Under the pieces are notes generated by a model, which was not told where the DNA came from, did no database searches, and saw nothing but the letters and a program-made list of their open reading frames with translations. 62,255 bases of DNA from FEN-1297 sp964498065 (lineage in GTDB: Bacteria > Bacteroidota > Ignavibacteria > Ignavibacteriales > Ignavibacteriaceae): positions 1 to 62,255 of the forward strand of contig CAZCFZ010000022.1 in NCBI GenBank assembly GCA_964498065.1, given 5' to 3'. This document shows, piece after piece, positions 8,961 to 17,431 of this stretch (positions are counted from its first letter, which is position 1; each line of letters opens with the position of its first letter). A program made the position numbers and the translations under genes.

Positions 8961-11669
8961 ATGAAAAAAAATATTAAGGTATTATCAATATTATTTTGTT
9001 TACTTCTTTTCTCCGAAATTTCAGCACAAACTTCTAAATCATATATTGAAGATAAAATTAAAGTTGATTTAGCATCTAAATATGGCAGCGTTTATAGTAT
9101 TGGGGTCATTGAAAATGTAAATGAAGATATTAGTAAATATCGAGATTTTAAATTTCCGATTACTGATCCTTATAATACGCTCAAGGATTGTTACATCTTT
9201 CCAGCATATGTGCCTGCTGGCGGATTAATAGGTGTTTATAAAGATGATAAAATACTATGGGATTCAGGACCAATTATAGAACCAGGTGTAAATCAAGATA
9301 TATTAGGTACACAAGATTTGAATAATGATGGAAATGTAGATATAATGGCAAGTTTTTATTATGGTTTGCGTAATTCTTCACAAAGCATCTGGATATTTAG
9401 TTGGAATGGTCAAACAGGCAGTTTATTAAATGATACTAAACAATACGGTGATTTAGAGAAGTCTGTAATTTTTTCTTTTAGTTGGTTTACTGATATATTA
9501 GATATTAACGGAGATGGCATTTTAGAGATTAAAGGCCAAGATGAAGATACAAGATTGACCAAAATATACAGCTGGAATGGAAGCAAGTATGGTGACTATA
9601 GTGTTCAGATGCCTAAGTATGTTCCAATGAATATATTGAAAGCTAAAGTTACATGTAAAGTCAAACGAACTCAAGATGGTTTTCTTTTTCAATATTCTAT
9701 AAAAAACTATTCTACAAGTAAACAGTCGATTTGGAGATTTGCTGTTGAAAAAATGTTTCATTGGGTTTTTGATTTTGGTGCCCCCCAGAAATGGCAGGGA
9801 TACTATTCTGATGAAGGGGATATTTTGGAGTGGGGAATTATGACCAACCAAATATATTACCCTTATAATTTTTTAAAACCTGGAGATGCAATTGATGATA
9901 TAGCTTTTACCAACGATTCTATTGTTCCATATATTGCTAACTTTTATATTCAAGGTCAAAACGGAAAAGTTTCTCTTGATAATAAGACTTTATTTGAAAA
10001 TTCTTTTAATGGAAAAACACTTTGTGGCAAATATCCCGATAGTCCATTTGTTCCTATAAAATTTTTAGATACCTTACTAAATTATAATTCTCGTTCATAC
10101 AGCTTAGGTTGGGTTAAAGATAGTTTAACTGCAAATAAGTACAATAGTTTCTTCACCTCCGCTAAAACCCAACTCCAGCAAAATAATATTGCCGGAGTTA
10201 AAAGTACGCTTAACCAGGTTTTGCAGGACGTGGATATTGACAGCACATCAAACCTAACAAGCGAAGCCTACGCGCTTATAAAATATAACACGGAGTATTT
10301 GTTAGAGTATTTGCCAACTGCCAATCCGGTGTCATTAGCAGTTAACCTCAAGAACAGTTCGAACAGCTTAATTGCCGGCGGAAGCCTCCAGTATTATGAC
10401 GGCGGATGGAAAGATGCAGTAAACAACGGCAACGGTACTTTCGGCATAAATACGGATAAGACTACATTAAGTCTGAGAATGAATTATGCATTTGGCTCAC
10501 AGACTGTCTCAAATATTCCCGCTCAAAACAATACTTACACATTCCATACGACAAATGTATCGGTTCAGCTAAAAGACAGCCAGGGTAACCTCATTGATGA
10601 AGGAACGGTTAAATATTACGCTGGGGGTTGGAGAGATTTCGGTACTACAATAAACGGAGTTGTGTCAAAAGAACTTCTTCCAAACAATTATTCATTCAGA
10701 ATGAGTTACGCCTACGGCAGCAACGACAAACAGCAGAACATTGGCGATAATCCAACTGTTGTGTTTGAAACAGTAATTGCAAATGTACAATTAAAGAATA
10801 GCCTTGGAAACTTGATAGATCAGGGCACAGTTAAATATTACGCCGGAGGATGGAGGGATTTTGGTACAACAACAAACGGAGTTGCGGCGAAAGAACTTTT
10901 GCCAAACAATTATTCATTCAGAATGAGTTACGCCCACGGCAGCAATGATAAACACCAAAACATAGGTGATAATCCTACAATTGTATTTCAAACGGTAAGT
11001 GCGAATGTGCAGTTAAAGAATAGTCTTGGAAATCTTATTGATGAAGGAACAGTTAAATATTATGCCGGCGGCTGGAGAGATTTTGGTTCAACCACAAACG
11101 GAGCTGCGACAAAAGAACTTCTGCCAAATAATTATTCATTCAGAATGAGTTACGCTTACGGAAGTAATGATAAACAGCAGAACATTGGTGTTAATCCTAC
11201 TGTAATATTTCAAACAGTAAATGCAAATGTACAGTTGATGAATAGTCAAGGTACTCTTATCGATCAAGGTACAGTTCAATATTATGCCGGGGGCTGGAGA
11301 GACTTTGGTTCAACCACAAATGGAGCTGCAACAAAAGAACTTTTGCCGAATAATTATTCGTTCAGAATAACATATGAATTTGTCTCTAACGATAAGCAGC
11401 AGAATATAGGAACAAACGGCACTATAACTTTCTCAACTGTTCTATGCATAATCGATGTCAAGAATTCACAAAATCAGCCGGTTGACGGTGCGGATATAAA
11501 ATATTATTCCGGCGGATGGAGAGAAATAGGACAAACAGTCAACGGACAAATTACAAAGGAATTATTACCAAAGACTTTAACATTCAGAATGAGTCATAAT
11601 TCCGTACAACAAGATAAGAGTCAGGATATATCGGCAAATAGTAAGGTAGAGTTTAATACAGGTGAATAG
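8961..11669 (+). CDS. Secreted protein with EF-hand-like repeats and six C-terminal 'YYAGGWRDFG' repeats
   Basis: 902 residues from the ATG at 8961 (AAGGAAG just before it); a longer frame would overlap the upstream gene. A Sec signal (MKKNIKVLSILFCLLLFSEISAQ) starts the protein. The N-terminal half has two Asp-rich VCBS/FG-GAP-type loops (DLNNDGNVDI and DINGDGILEI). From about residue 455 to the end come six units of about 74 residues, each with L.DS.GNLID-GTV-YYAGGWRDFG and KELLPNNYSFRMSY. The four inner copies are nearly identical, the outer two divergent. Such repeats look like small beta domains of cell-surface proteins. No T9SS tail is visible; function unknown. Confidence 0.75.
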   Translation: MKKNIKVLSILFCLLLFSEISAQTSKSYIEDKIKVDLASKYGSVYSIGVIENVNEDISKYRDFKFPITDPYNTLKDCYIFPAYVPAGGLIGVYKDDKILWDSGPIIEPGVNQDILGTQDLNNDGNVDIMASFYYGLRNSSQSIWIFSWNGQTGSLLNDTKQYGDLEKSVIFSFSWFTDILDINGDGILEIKGQDEDTRLTKIYSWNGSKYGDYSVQMPKYVPMNILKAKVTCKVKRTQDGFLFQYSIKNYSTSKQSIWRFAVEKMFHWVFDFGAPQKWQGYYSDEGDILEWGIMTNQIYYPYNFLKPGDAIDDIAFTNDSIVPYIANFYIQGQNGKVSLDNKTLFENSFNGKTLCGKYPDSPFVPIKFLDTLLNYNSRSYSLGWVKDSLTANKYNSFFTSAKTQLQQNNIAGVKSTLNQVLQDVDIDSTSNLTSEAYALIKYNTEYLLEYLPTANPVSLAVNLKNSSNSLIAGGSLQYYDGGWKDAVNNGNGTFGINTDKTTLSLRMNYAFGSQTVSNIPAQNNTYTFHTTNVSVQLKDSQGNLIDEGTVKYYAGGWRDFGTTINGVVSKELLPNNYSFRMSYAYGSNDKQQNIGDNPTVVFETVIANVQLKNSLGNLIDQGTVKYYAGGWRDFGTTTNGVAAKELLPNNYSFRMSYAHGSNDKHQNIGDNPTIVFQTVSANVQLKNSLGNLIDEGTVKYYAGGWRDFGSTTNGAATKELLPNNYSFRMSYAYGSNDKQQNIGVNPTVIFQTVNANVQLMNSQGTLIDQGTVQYYAGGWRDFGSTTNGAATKELLPNNYSFRITYEFVSNDKQQNIGTNGTITFSTVLCIIDVKNSQNQPVDGADIKYYSGGWREIGQTVNGQITKELLPKTLTFRMSHNSVQQDKSQDISANSKVEFNTGE
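10563..11450 (+). repeat. Four tandem 222-bp in-frame repeats
   Basis: Equivalent positions recur at 10563, 10785, 11007 and 11229, a fixed 222-base (74-codon) period with high DNA identity. Divergent units precede and follow. Constant length with no gaps points to recent tandem duplication or gene conversion within the coding sequence. Confidence 0.85.
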
Positions 11670-11677
11670 AACAGCTT

Positions 11678-11763
11678 TCTTAGTGAAACTATGTGTTCTT
11701 GGTGTCTTGGTGGTAAGGGGATTTATACCACTTAGGCACTGAGAGCACGAAATAACACTAAGA
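11678..11763. repeat. Imperfect inverted repeat between secreted-protein genes
   Basis: TCTTAGTG (11678-11685) matches CACTAAGA (11756-11763) in reverse complement. Further in, GTGGTA (11710-11715) pairs with TACCAC (11726-11731) over a 10-base loop, and the arms between are loosely complementary (TTGGTGTCTTGGTGG against CCACTTAGGCACTGAG). It looks like a dispersed intergenic hairpin repeat and may also terminate transcription of the repeat protein gene. Confidence 0.5.
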
Positions 11764-11822
11764 GATAGTAATTAAATAAATGCATATATGATATTTTGTA
11801 AAAGATAAAAAGGGTAAAAAAA

Positions 11823-12497
11823 ATGAAGAGTAAAGTTTTACAATATATTCCGATATCGGCGGTTGTGGTAATAATATTTAGTTTATGTTCATTGCAAGCT
11901 CAGTCAGTTCAGCCGGAAACATCAACTGTGTATAATGTCGATCCCGGTACAAAAGGCAACAAAATAATTATCGAGCTGTCAAATACTTCAAAAACTACAC
12001 AAGCACAAAATGTAACCGTTAAGCTGATAAAGTCTTCAAAGCAGTTAAAGTTTAAAGAGGATGAACAACTAATAAAACAAATAATCCAAAACAAGGGAGC
12101 AAATGCTGAGTTTGACTTCGACATAAAAGTTACTGCCCCGGCAAATGTAAAAGATACAGTTGAGTTTCAGATAACCGGCGACGGAATAAATATGACGAAG
12201 TCGTTTATACTTAAATACTCAGCGCCGAAAGAATTTGCATTATACCAGAATTATCCGAATCCGTTCAACCCGGCAACAACGATAAGATATGCAATCCCTG
12301 AAGCGGGCAGTGTACCGGTAAACTTAAAAATATACGATATACTAGGCAGAGAAGTGGAAACGTTAGTAAATAAAGATCAGAAAGCCGGGAATTATGAAGT
12401 ATTATTTAATGCCGGGAAATACGCAAGCGGAATGTACATCTATAGATTAACTGCAGGCAACTTTAAATCGGTTAAGAAGATGATGCTAGTGAAGTGA
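11823..12497 (+). CDS. Secreted protein with C-terminal T9SS (type A) sorting domain
   Basis: 224 residues: Sec signal, then a single CARDB/Ig-like beta domain (about residues 35-130: NKIIIELSNTSKTTQAQNVTV ... GDGINMTKSFILKYSAP), then an 85-residue tail FALYQNYPNPFNPATTIRY ... YDILGREVETLVN ... GMYIYRLTAGNFKSVKKMMLVK. That tail is the Por-secretion sorting domain that directs proteins through the type IX system to the cell surface, where it is usually removed or swapped for an anchor. The small cargo looks like a binding or adaptor module. It follows two other secreted-protein genes in the same direction. Confidence 0.88.
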   Translation: MKSKVLQYIPISAVVVIIFSLCSLQAQSVQPETSTVYNVDPGTKGNKIIIELSNTSKTTQAQNVTVKLIKSSKQLKFKEDEQLIKQIIQNKGANAEFDFDIKVTAPANVKDTVEFQITGDGINMTKSFILKYSAPKEFALYQNYPNPFNPATTIRYAIPEAGSVPVNLKIYDILGREVETLVNKDQKAGNYEVLFNAGKYASGMYIYRLTAGNFKSVKKMMLVK

Positions 12498-12641
12498 GAT
12501 TTTGTAAATGCTTTCAAATAAATAATATTTTTAATTACTGCAGTCGGCTGTTACTTATTCTACTAACATGTGAACAATGCAGAAAAGTGAAGATTATTAA
12601 AGGTGAATTCTTTAATAAATATATTTGATTATTGTTAATAA

Positions 12642-12785
12642 AAGAGGCTGTCTCAAAAGAGGGTATTTGCCATACTGAACTTGATTCAGCATTTCTTTTA
12701 GTAGTCATTCAAGTATTTAGATTCCGGGTCTTCCGAAGGAATGCCTGCGGCAAAACCCGGAATGACAGTTTTGAGACAACCTCTT
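12642..12785. mobile_element. 144-bp MITE-like element with 17-bp terminal inverted repeats
   Basis: Left end AAGAGGCTGTCTCAAAA (12642-12658) and right end TTTTGAGACAACCTCTT (12769-12785) are reverse complements with one mismatch. GGnTGTCTCAAAA ends resemble the tips of several IS families. Inside, ATTCCGGGT (12721-12729) and ACCCGGAAT (12755-12763) form a second hairpin. There is no transposase, so this would be a non-autonomous element. The surrounding gap 12498-12826 holds no other feature. Confidence 0.65.
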
Positions 12786-12826
12786 CTATCTTTTCCTCTC
12801 CATTTTCACAGTCATTCCAATTTAAA

Positions 12827-13111
12827 TTACTCGGCATTATGTGATTCTGCTTTTTGTTCGAAAATCTTTCTGAAATGTTCTCTTCTGTCATGATTAAAAC
12901 TTCGAGAGCCTCTGACCGGTGAAGAGAAAATTATTTTTGACAATATTAATAATCCTGCTGCCTGCAAATAGCTTATTACGGGACCATGAAACAAAACAGG
13001 CACCAGCCAATTCCATAAGAGCATAACTATTAAACTGAAAAATGCAACCGCAGCAATTCCAAATAAAATAAATCTTGGATATCTTTTATGTCTTTTTATC
13101 ATGTCATTCAT
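12827..13111 (-). CDS. Small two-helix membrane protein linked to an ECF sigma factor
   Basis: 94 residues. A basic N terminus is followed by two hydrophobic segments (FILFGIAAVAFFSLIVMLLW and the HGPVISYLQAAGLLILSKIIF region), then a charged cytoplasmic-type tail with many Arg/His. The pattern 'NWL.P..F....I.Y.QA.GLL.LS.I.F' is a conserved small family often encoded just after Bacteroidota ECF sigma factors. Its start overlaps the sigma factor's stop by ATGA (4 bases), so it is translationally coupled. An anti-sigma role is plausible but unproven. Confidence 0.72.
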   Translation of the reverse strand: MNDMIKRHKRYPRFILFGIAAVAFFSLIVMLLWNWLVPVLFHGPVISYLQAAGLLILSKIIFSSPVRGSRSFNHDRREHFRKIFEQKAESHNAE

Positions 13112-13665
13112 TGCTGAATCTCCTTATAAATATTTTTTAATCTTTTTCTTAAATACATAACCGCATAACGTTTTCTCGAAAGCAGAGTGTTTACCGGTAC
13201 GCCTGTTAATTCGGATATTTCTTTAAAACTCATTTGTTCGAATTCATTCATTTCAAATACAACTTTTTGTTCCTCCGGAAGTTCTTCAAGCGCATCCTGT
13301 AATTCTTCCCAGATTAGGTCCTGCAGATAAACTTTATCAGGGCTGCTGCTTAAATCCGGAAGAATATCTGCCAGCGATAATGTTTCTTCATCAGAATCAT
13401 CATTTAGTAAATTATAATTAATTGAAACCGGTTTTTTCTTCCTGTATAAATCAATTATCTTATTCCTTGCAGTTTGAAATAACCAGGATGAGACTTTTTC
13501 AAAATATTCTATCTCATCAAATCCCGATGTAAATTGGTAAAGAACATCTTGAAGAATATCTTCCGCATCTTCTTCTATCGAAACATTTTTTCTTATAAAA
13601 TTGAATAACCGTTTTCGTTCCTTCTTTATAGTTGCTTCAATTTTAGTATTTCGTTCACTTACCAT
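13108..13665 (-). CDS. ECF-type RNA polymerase sigma factor
   Basis: 185 residues. Region 2 includes EEDAEDILQDVLYQF and the DNA-melting stretch WLFQTARNKIIDLYRKKK. Region 4 includes LPEEQKVVFEMNEFEQMSFKEISELTGVP and VNTLLSRKRYAVMYLRKRL, a normal helix-turn-helix. The acidic linker between the regions (DDSDEETLSLADILPD) is typical of Bacteroidota ECF factors. It is the first gene of a two-gene operon with the small membrane protein. What signal it answers cannot be told from the neighbours. Confidence 0.93.
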   Translation of the reverse strand: MVSERNTKIEATIKKERKRLFNFIRKNVSIEEDAEDILQDVLYQFTSGFDEIEYFEKVSSWLFQTARNKIIDLYRKKKPVSINYNLLNDDSDEETLSLADILPDLSSSPDKVYLQDLIWEELQDALEELPEEQKVVFEMNEFEQMSFKEISELTGVPVNTLLSRKRYAVMYLRKRLKNIYKEIQQ

Positions 13666-13828
13666 ATTATCTTTTGTTTTTCTTAATTGTGTAGACGGAG
13701 CAGCATCAAAATTATTTTAAATTTTATATTTTAAAATCATCTGATTGTATATTCTATTTGAAAATTATATAATTACCATTATAAATAAACAAAAATTTTA
13801 TCTTCAAAATTAAAATACCGGTACGGCA

Positions 13829-14176
13829 ATGAGTAAAATAACCGTTTATGAAAAGCCTACTTGTACAACTTGCAGAAAAGTTGTAAAACTGCTTGCAGAA
13901 CAAGGCGTAGAATTCGAAAGGATTAATTATTATATAGAACCGTTTACAAAAGAAAAGCTGGAATCTCTTTTGAAAAAAATGAAAATGAAACCCAGTGAAC
14001 TCTTAAGGAAGAATGAAAAAGCTTACAAGCAAATGGATATTGAAAACTATGATGAAGGGCAAATATTGGATCTAATGCTTCTGAACAGCGATCTTATTCA
14101 AAGGCCGATAATTGAAAAAGGAAACAAAGCAATACTGGCAAGGCCGCCGGAAAAAATAAAAGAATTATTTGAATAA
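13829..14176 (+). CDS. ArsC/Spx-family thioredoxin-fold protein
   Basis: 115 residues. It has the redox motif C12-T-T-C15 in EKPTCTTCRKVVKLL and the family's RPIIEKG segment with the conserved Arg near residue 92. Arsenate reductases of the ArsC/YffB group use the first Cys and this Arg; Spx regulators share the fold. A CxxC motif instead of a single Cys, and no ars genes nearby, leave arsenate reduction as only one option. It ends 4 bases from the convergent PPK2 gene. Confidence 0.82.
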   Translation: MSKITVYEKPTCTTCRKVVKLLAEQGVEFERINYYIEPFTKEKLESLLKKMKMKPSELLRKNEKAYKQMDIENYDEGQILDLMLLNSDLIQRPIIEKGNKAILARPPEKIKELFE

Positions 14177-14180
14177 AACT

Positions 14181-15044
14181 TTAACCTTCCCGTTCCAGTT
14201 TGTCTTTACATGTTTTTAAATTTGCCAGCTGATCTTTTTTTAATTTCGGGTAATCTATAGGCAGCTTGCTCATAGTTTCAACTATTACTTCGGAAACAGC
14301 AAGGCGCATAAACCATTTGTGGTCGGCAGGAATTACAAACCAGGGCGCATGTTTTTTACTTGTAGCTGAGATTGCTTCCTGGTAACATTTTTGATATTCA
14401 TCCCAATAACTTCTCTCTTTTATATCGGCTTCGGAAAACTTCCAATTCTTTGCTTTGTTGTCAATTCGTTCCAGGAATCTTTTTTTCTGTTCTTCCTTTG
14501 AAACATGCAGAAAGAATTTTAAAATTACGGTTCCGTTATCATACAAGTATTTTTCAAAATCATTTATTTCTTTATACCGCTGCTGCCAAACATTTTCACT
14601 TAATAATTCTTTCGGGATTTTTTCATTTTCTAATAGATTATGCACTCTTACAACTAAAACTTCTTCGTAATATGAGCGGTTGAATATTCCTATTCTTCCT
14701 CTTTCCGGCAGTGCTTTGTTTATTCGCCAGAGATAGTTGTGATTTAATTCTTCAGCCGAAGGTTGTTTAAAACTAAAAACTTGAGTCCCTTGCGGGTTAA
14801 GTCCGCTCATAACATGCTTAATTGTGCCGTCCTTTCCTGCTGCATCCATCGCTTGAAAAATAAGAAGCATAGAGTACCTGTCATCGGCATACAGCTTATC
14901 CTGCAGTTTTATCATTTCCTTTATGTTGTTCTTAAGATTTTTACTTGCTTCTTTTTTTGAATTGTAGTTATCTGTTTCACCGGTACTTATATTTGCAAGA
15001 TTAATTTTTGAATTCGGTTTAACCAAAAATTTATCGATGCCCAT
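14181..15044 (-). CDS. PPK2-family polyphosphate:nucleotide phosphotransferase
   Basis: 287 residues, the normal length for a single-domain PPK2. Walker A is residues 65-74 (AMDAAGKDGT), Walker B and lid start near 116-130 (GRIGIFNRSYYEEVL), and a lid region with R..ER...KNWKFS follows at about 200-215. The family moves phosphate between polyphosphate and AMP, ADP or GDP in the cytoplasm. The single domain and these motifs fit class I or III, but the preferred nucleotide cannot be read from the sequence. It is monocistronic and convergent with the ArsC-like gene. Confidence 0.9.
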   Translation of the reverse strand: MGIDKFLVKPNSKINLANISTGETDNYNSKKEASKNLKNNIKEMIKLQDKLYADDRYSMLLIFQAMDAAGKDGTIKHVMSGLNPQGTQVFSFKQPSAEELNHNYLWRINKALPERGRIGIFNRSYYEEVLVVRVHNLLENEKIPKELLSENVWQQRYKEINDFEKYLYDNGTVILKFFLHVSKEEQKKRFLERIDNKAKNWKFSEADIKERSYWDEYQKCYQEAISATSKKHAPWFVIPADHKWFMRLAVSEVIVETMSKLPIDYPKLKKDQLANLKTCKDKLEREG

Positions 15045-15149
15045 TTCTCGTGCCTTATTAAAATTTAGAAATAATCATATAATATTTTGTACATGTAATT
15101 TATTAAAAAATATAAAAGGATTTAAGGTATTATTACATTACATTGTTTG

Positions 15150-15809
15150 TTATTTATGAAATTGTAAAAGCCATTCATAAATTTTAGGATTATTATACGT
15201 TTCCGTCCAAGAATTATGTTCCGCATCCGGATAAACAGTAAATTTTGGATTCCCTCCGCATTTTTTTATAGCATCAATCATTTCTTTTGATTTACTTATT
15301 GGTACAACCTGATCTTTCGCACCATGGAAAGCCCAGATAGGTAAATCTTTAATTGAACATGCTTTGGAAGGATCACCGCCTCCGCAGACTGGAATAATTG
15401 CTGCAAATTTATCCGGAAATTTAATTGCCATTTCCCAGGTTCCGAATCCTCCCATACTTAATCCGGTTAAATAAATTCTTTTGGTGTCGATTTTGTATTT
15501 AGAAATTATCTCATCTAACAATTTAAATAATTCTTCCGTATCCCATTTCTTTTCTTCTTTACACTGCGGTGCGGCCATGATGAATGGAAAATTTTTATTC
15601 TGCAAAACGATTCTCGGCGGACCGTGTTTTTTTACAATTTCAATATCGCTTCCTCTTTCACCTGCGCCGTGAAGAAAAAATATAAAAGGCCAGTCTTCGT
15701 TGATCGTGTAATCTGCCGGGAGATATAACAGATATTTATCGTTCATTGTTTTGGGAATGATATTTTCTATTTTGACAACTTTTAATTTTGTGTTTTTGTT
15801 TAATGTCAT
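15150..15809 (-). CDS. Alpha/beta hydrolase, predicted esterase/peptidase
   Basis: 219 residues with a complete triad: S118 in TGLSMGGFG, D166 in HGAKDQVVP and H198 in DAEHNSW. The oxyanion motif FLHGAGERG lies near residue 46. This pattern matches the COG4099-type 'predicted peptidase' or phospholipase/carboxylesterase group. Those proteins are usually exported, but no signal peptide is visible here, so it is probably cytoplasmic. Substrate unknown. It stands alone between PPK2 and tag. Confidence 0.85.
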   Translation of the reverse strand: MTLNKNTKLKVVKIENIIPKTMNDKYLLYLPADYTINEDWPFIFFLHGAGERGSDIEIVKKHGPPRIVLQNKNFPFIMAAPQCKEEKKWDTEELFKLLDEIISKYKIDTKRIYLTGLSMGGFGTWEMAIKFPDKFAAIIPVCGGGDPSKACSIKDLPIWAFHGAKDQVVPISKSKEMIDAIKKCGGNPKFTVYPDAEHNSWTETYNNPKIYEWLLQFHK

Positions 15810-15978
15810 TTTATAATTTTTTTATCCATATTGAATTGCTAAAGAATTAGTTAGATAAATCTGTTTTATGATTGTGAAAATTTACTGCTTCTTAAATTAG
15901 ATAAATTTTTTGTTATTTTAGCATACCTAATTAAATCTTTTAACTTAATTTTTTACCAAGAAGTTTCAAAAAAGCTGT

Positions 15979-16542
15979 ATGATTACACGATGTACATGGT
16001 CAACCCGTGATCCTTTATATATTAAATATCACGATAAGGAATGGGGAACACCTTTACATAATGACCGGAAATTGTTTGAGTTCCTCATCCTAGAAGGTGC
16101 TCAGGCAGGATTAAACTGGCTTATGGTATTAAAGAAGCGTGAGAATTATAGAAAAGCATTTGATAATTTCGATCCTTCCAAGGTTGCAAAATATAATCAA
16201 AGGAAAATAAATTCATTATTAAATAACGAAGGAATAATCAGGAATAAAATTAAAATAAAATCTGCAGTTCAAAACGCAAAGGCATTTCTAAAAGTTAGAG
16301 ATGAATTCGGAAGCTTTGATAAATATATCTGGCAGTTTACCGACGGAAAGACGATTCAAAATTCATGGGATAATATTAAAAAAATTCCCGCTACATCTAA
16401 AATATCTGATTTGATGAGTAAAGATTTAAAAAAACGCGGATTCAATTTTGTCGGCTCGACAATTTGTTATGCTTTTATGCAGGCAACCGGAATGGTAAAT
16501 GACCATACAAGAGATTGCTTTAGATATAAGGAATTAAGATGA
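15979..16542 (+). CDS. tag: DNA-3-methyladenine glycosylase I
   Basis: 187 residues, the usual length. The zinc site is complete: C5 in TRCTW, H18 in IKYHDKEWG, H176 and C180 in DHTRDCF. The catalytic/base-pocket segment FEFLILEGAQAGLNW is present with its conserved Glu and Trp. Tag removes 3-methyladenine from alkylated DNA in base excision repair. The gene is divergent from the esterase gene and no alkylation-response genes are nearby. Confidence 0.94.
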   Translation: MITRCTWSTRDPLYIKYHDKEWGTPLHNDRKLFEFLILEGAQAGLNWLMVLKKRENYRKAFDNFDPSKVAKYNQRKINSLLNNEGIIRNKIKIKSAVQNAKAFLKVRDEFGSFDKYIWQFTDGKTIQNSWDNIKKIPATSKISDLMSKDLKKRGFNFVGSTICYAFMQATGMVNDHTRDCFRYKELR

Positions 16543-16605
16543 TTTGTGCCCTTGTCATAGTCTTAATTAAATTTTAATTTGAGTCTTAAATTTTTGGGAG
16601 GAAAA

Positions 16606-16821
16606 ATGATAAGCAAAGAGCTATTGGATATACTTTGCTGCCCGGAAACTAAAGCTGATTTGGTGCTTGACGGTAATACGCTTGTTTCTGTCGATAAAAA
16701 TACGCGCCGACGCTATAGAATTGAAGATGATATCCCGATCATGTTGATTGAAGAATCGGAACAATTGAGTATGGAAGAATGGAAATCCATTATGGAAAAA
16801 CATGGAAGAAAGGTCGATTAA
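16606..16821 (+). CDS. Trm112-family small protein
   Basis: 71 residues with the pattern LLDILCCPETKADLVL ... RRYRIEDDIPIMLIEES that defines the Trm112/YcaR family. Bacterial members are small zinc-ribbon-like proteins of uncertain role; in archaea and eukaryotes they activate methyltransferases. It has only the first Cys pair (CCPE), so a full zinc site is unlikely. I use the ATG at 16606, 4 bases after GGGAGG, not the upstream in-frame TTG. It lies 6 bases before a methyltransferase-like gene. Confidence 0.82.
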   Translation: MISKELLDILCCPETKADLVLDGNTLVSVDKNTRRRYRIEDDIPIMLIEESEQLSMEEWKSIMEKHGRKVD

Positions 16822-16827
16822 AAATTT

Positions 16828-17406
16828 ATGGATCCTATTAATATTATTATCGGCTTTAATATAATTGCAACTTTCGGGGCAAACGTCGGCGGTGCAAAAA
16901 AAGGGTTCAAATCAAAAATTACATCTTTTAAAGAAAAGCCTAAAACATATCTTCAAAAATTACCGGTTGCAATTTCTACAATCACTTTGTTGCTATTAAT
17001 TGTTTCTGTCTTTCAAGTAGGAACTTTAGGTTATACGCCTTCACTAAGGACAATTAGATTATTAGGATTAGCTGCTTACTTAATTTTTTCCTGGATGCAG
17101 ATTTGGGCTTTCAAGACTATGGGGGAAAATTATTCGCAGGACGTATTGATTTTAAGGAATCATCAAGTAATTACTAAAGGCCCGTTCAGATTTATTCGTC
17201 ATCCGCAGTATATATCTCAAATCCTTATGGATCTGGGAGCAGGCGTTGCTGTTTTAAGTTATATAATAATTCCTTTAGCATTAATAGAAATCCCGCTTCT
17301 TATTTTAAGAGCTTCTCTTGAAGAAAAGCTTCTTGAAAAAAACTTTAAAAGTGCTTATTCGGATTATAAAAAGAAAAGCGGGTTCATGATACCATTTATA
17401 GGTTAA
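16828..17406 (+). CDS. Membrane methyltransferase of the isoprenylcysteine/phospholipid (ICMT/PEMT-like) family
   Basis: 192 residues with about five hydrophobic segments. The C-terminal core GPFRFIRHPQYISQI and E..LLE..F...Y..Y is the SAM-binding signature of the ICMT/NnrU/PEMT superfamily. Bacterial members methylate membrane lipids or small acceptors, but the substrate is not known here. It is probably co-transcribed with the Trm112-like gene before it, a pairing that fits Trm112's partner role though this is inference. Confidence 0.8.
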   Translation: MDPINIIIGFNIIATFGANVGGAKKGFKSKITSFKEKPKTYLQKLPVAISTITLLLLIVSVFQVGTLGYTPSLRTIRLLGLAAYLIFSWMQIWAFKTMGENYSQDVLILRNHQVITKGPFRFIRHPQYISQILMDLGAGVAVLSYIIIPLALIEIPLLILRASLEEKLLEKNFKSAYSDYKKKSGFMIPFIG

Positions 17407-17431
17407 AGAGATTATTAAAAATATTTTTCCG

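Noticed and set aside
10331..11669. Regular repeats that could be mistaken for a CRISPR array or satellite.
   Set aside because: The 222-base units are in frame inside one coding sequence and contain no spacer-repeat alternation.
12632..12844. 70-codon open frame on the plus strand through the MITE-like element, and a 60-codon one on the minus strand.
   Set aside because: Both run through the inverted-repeat element, lack a ribosome binding site and have no protein-like pattern.
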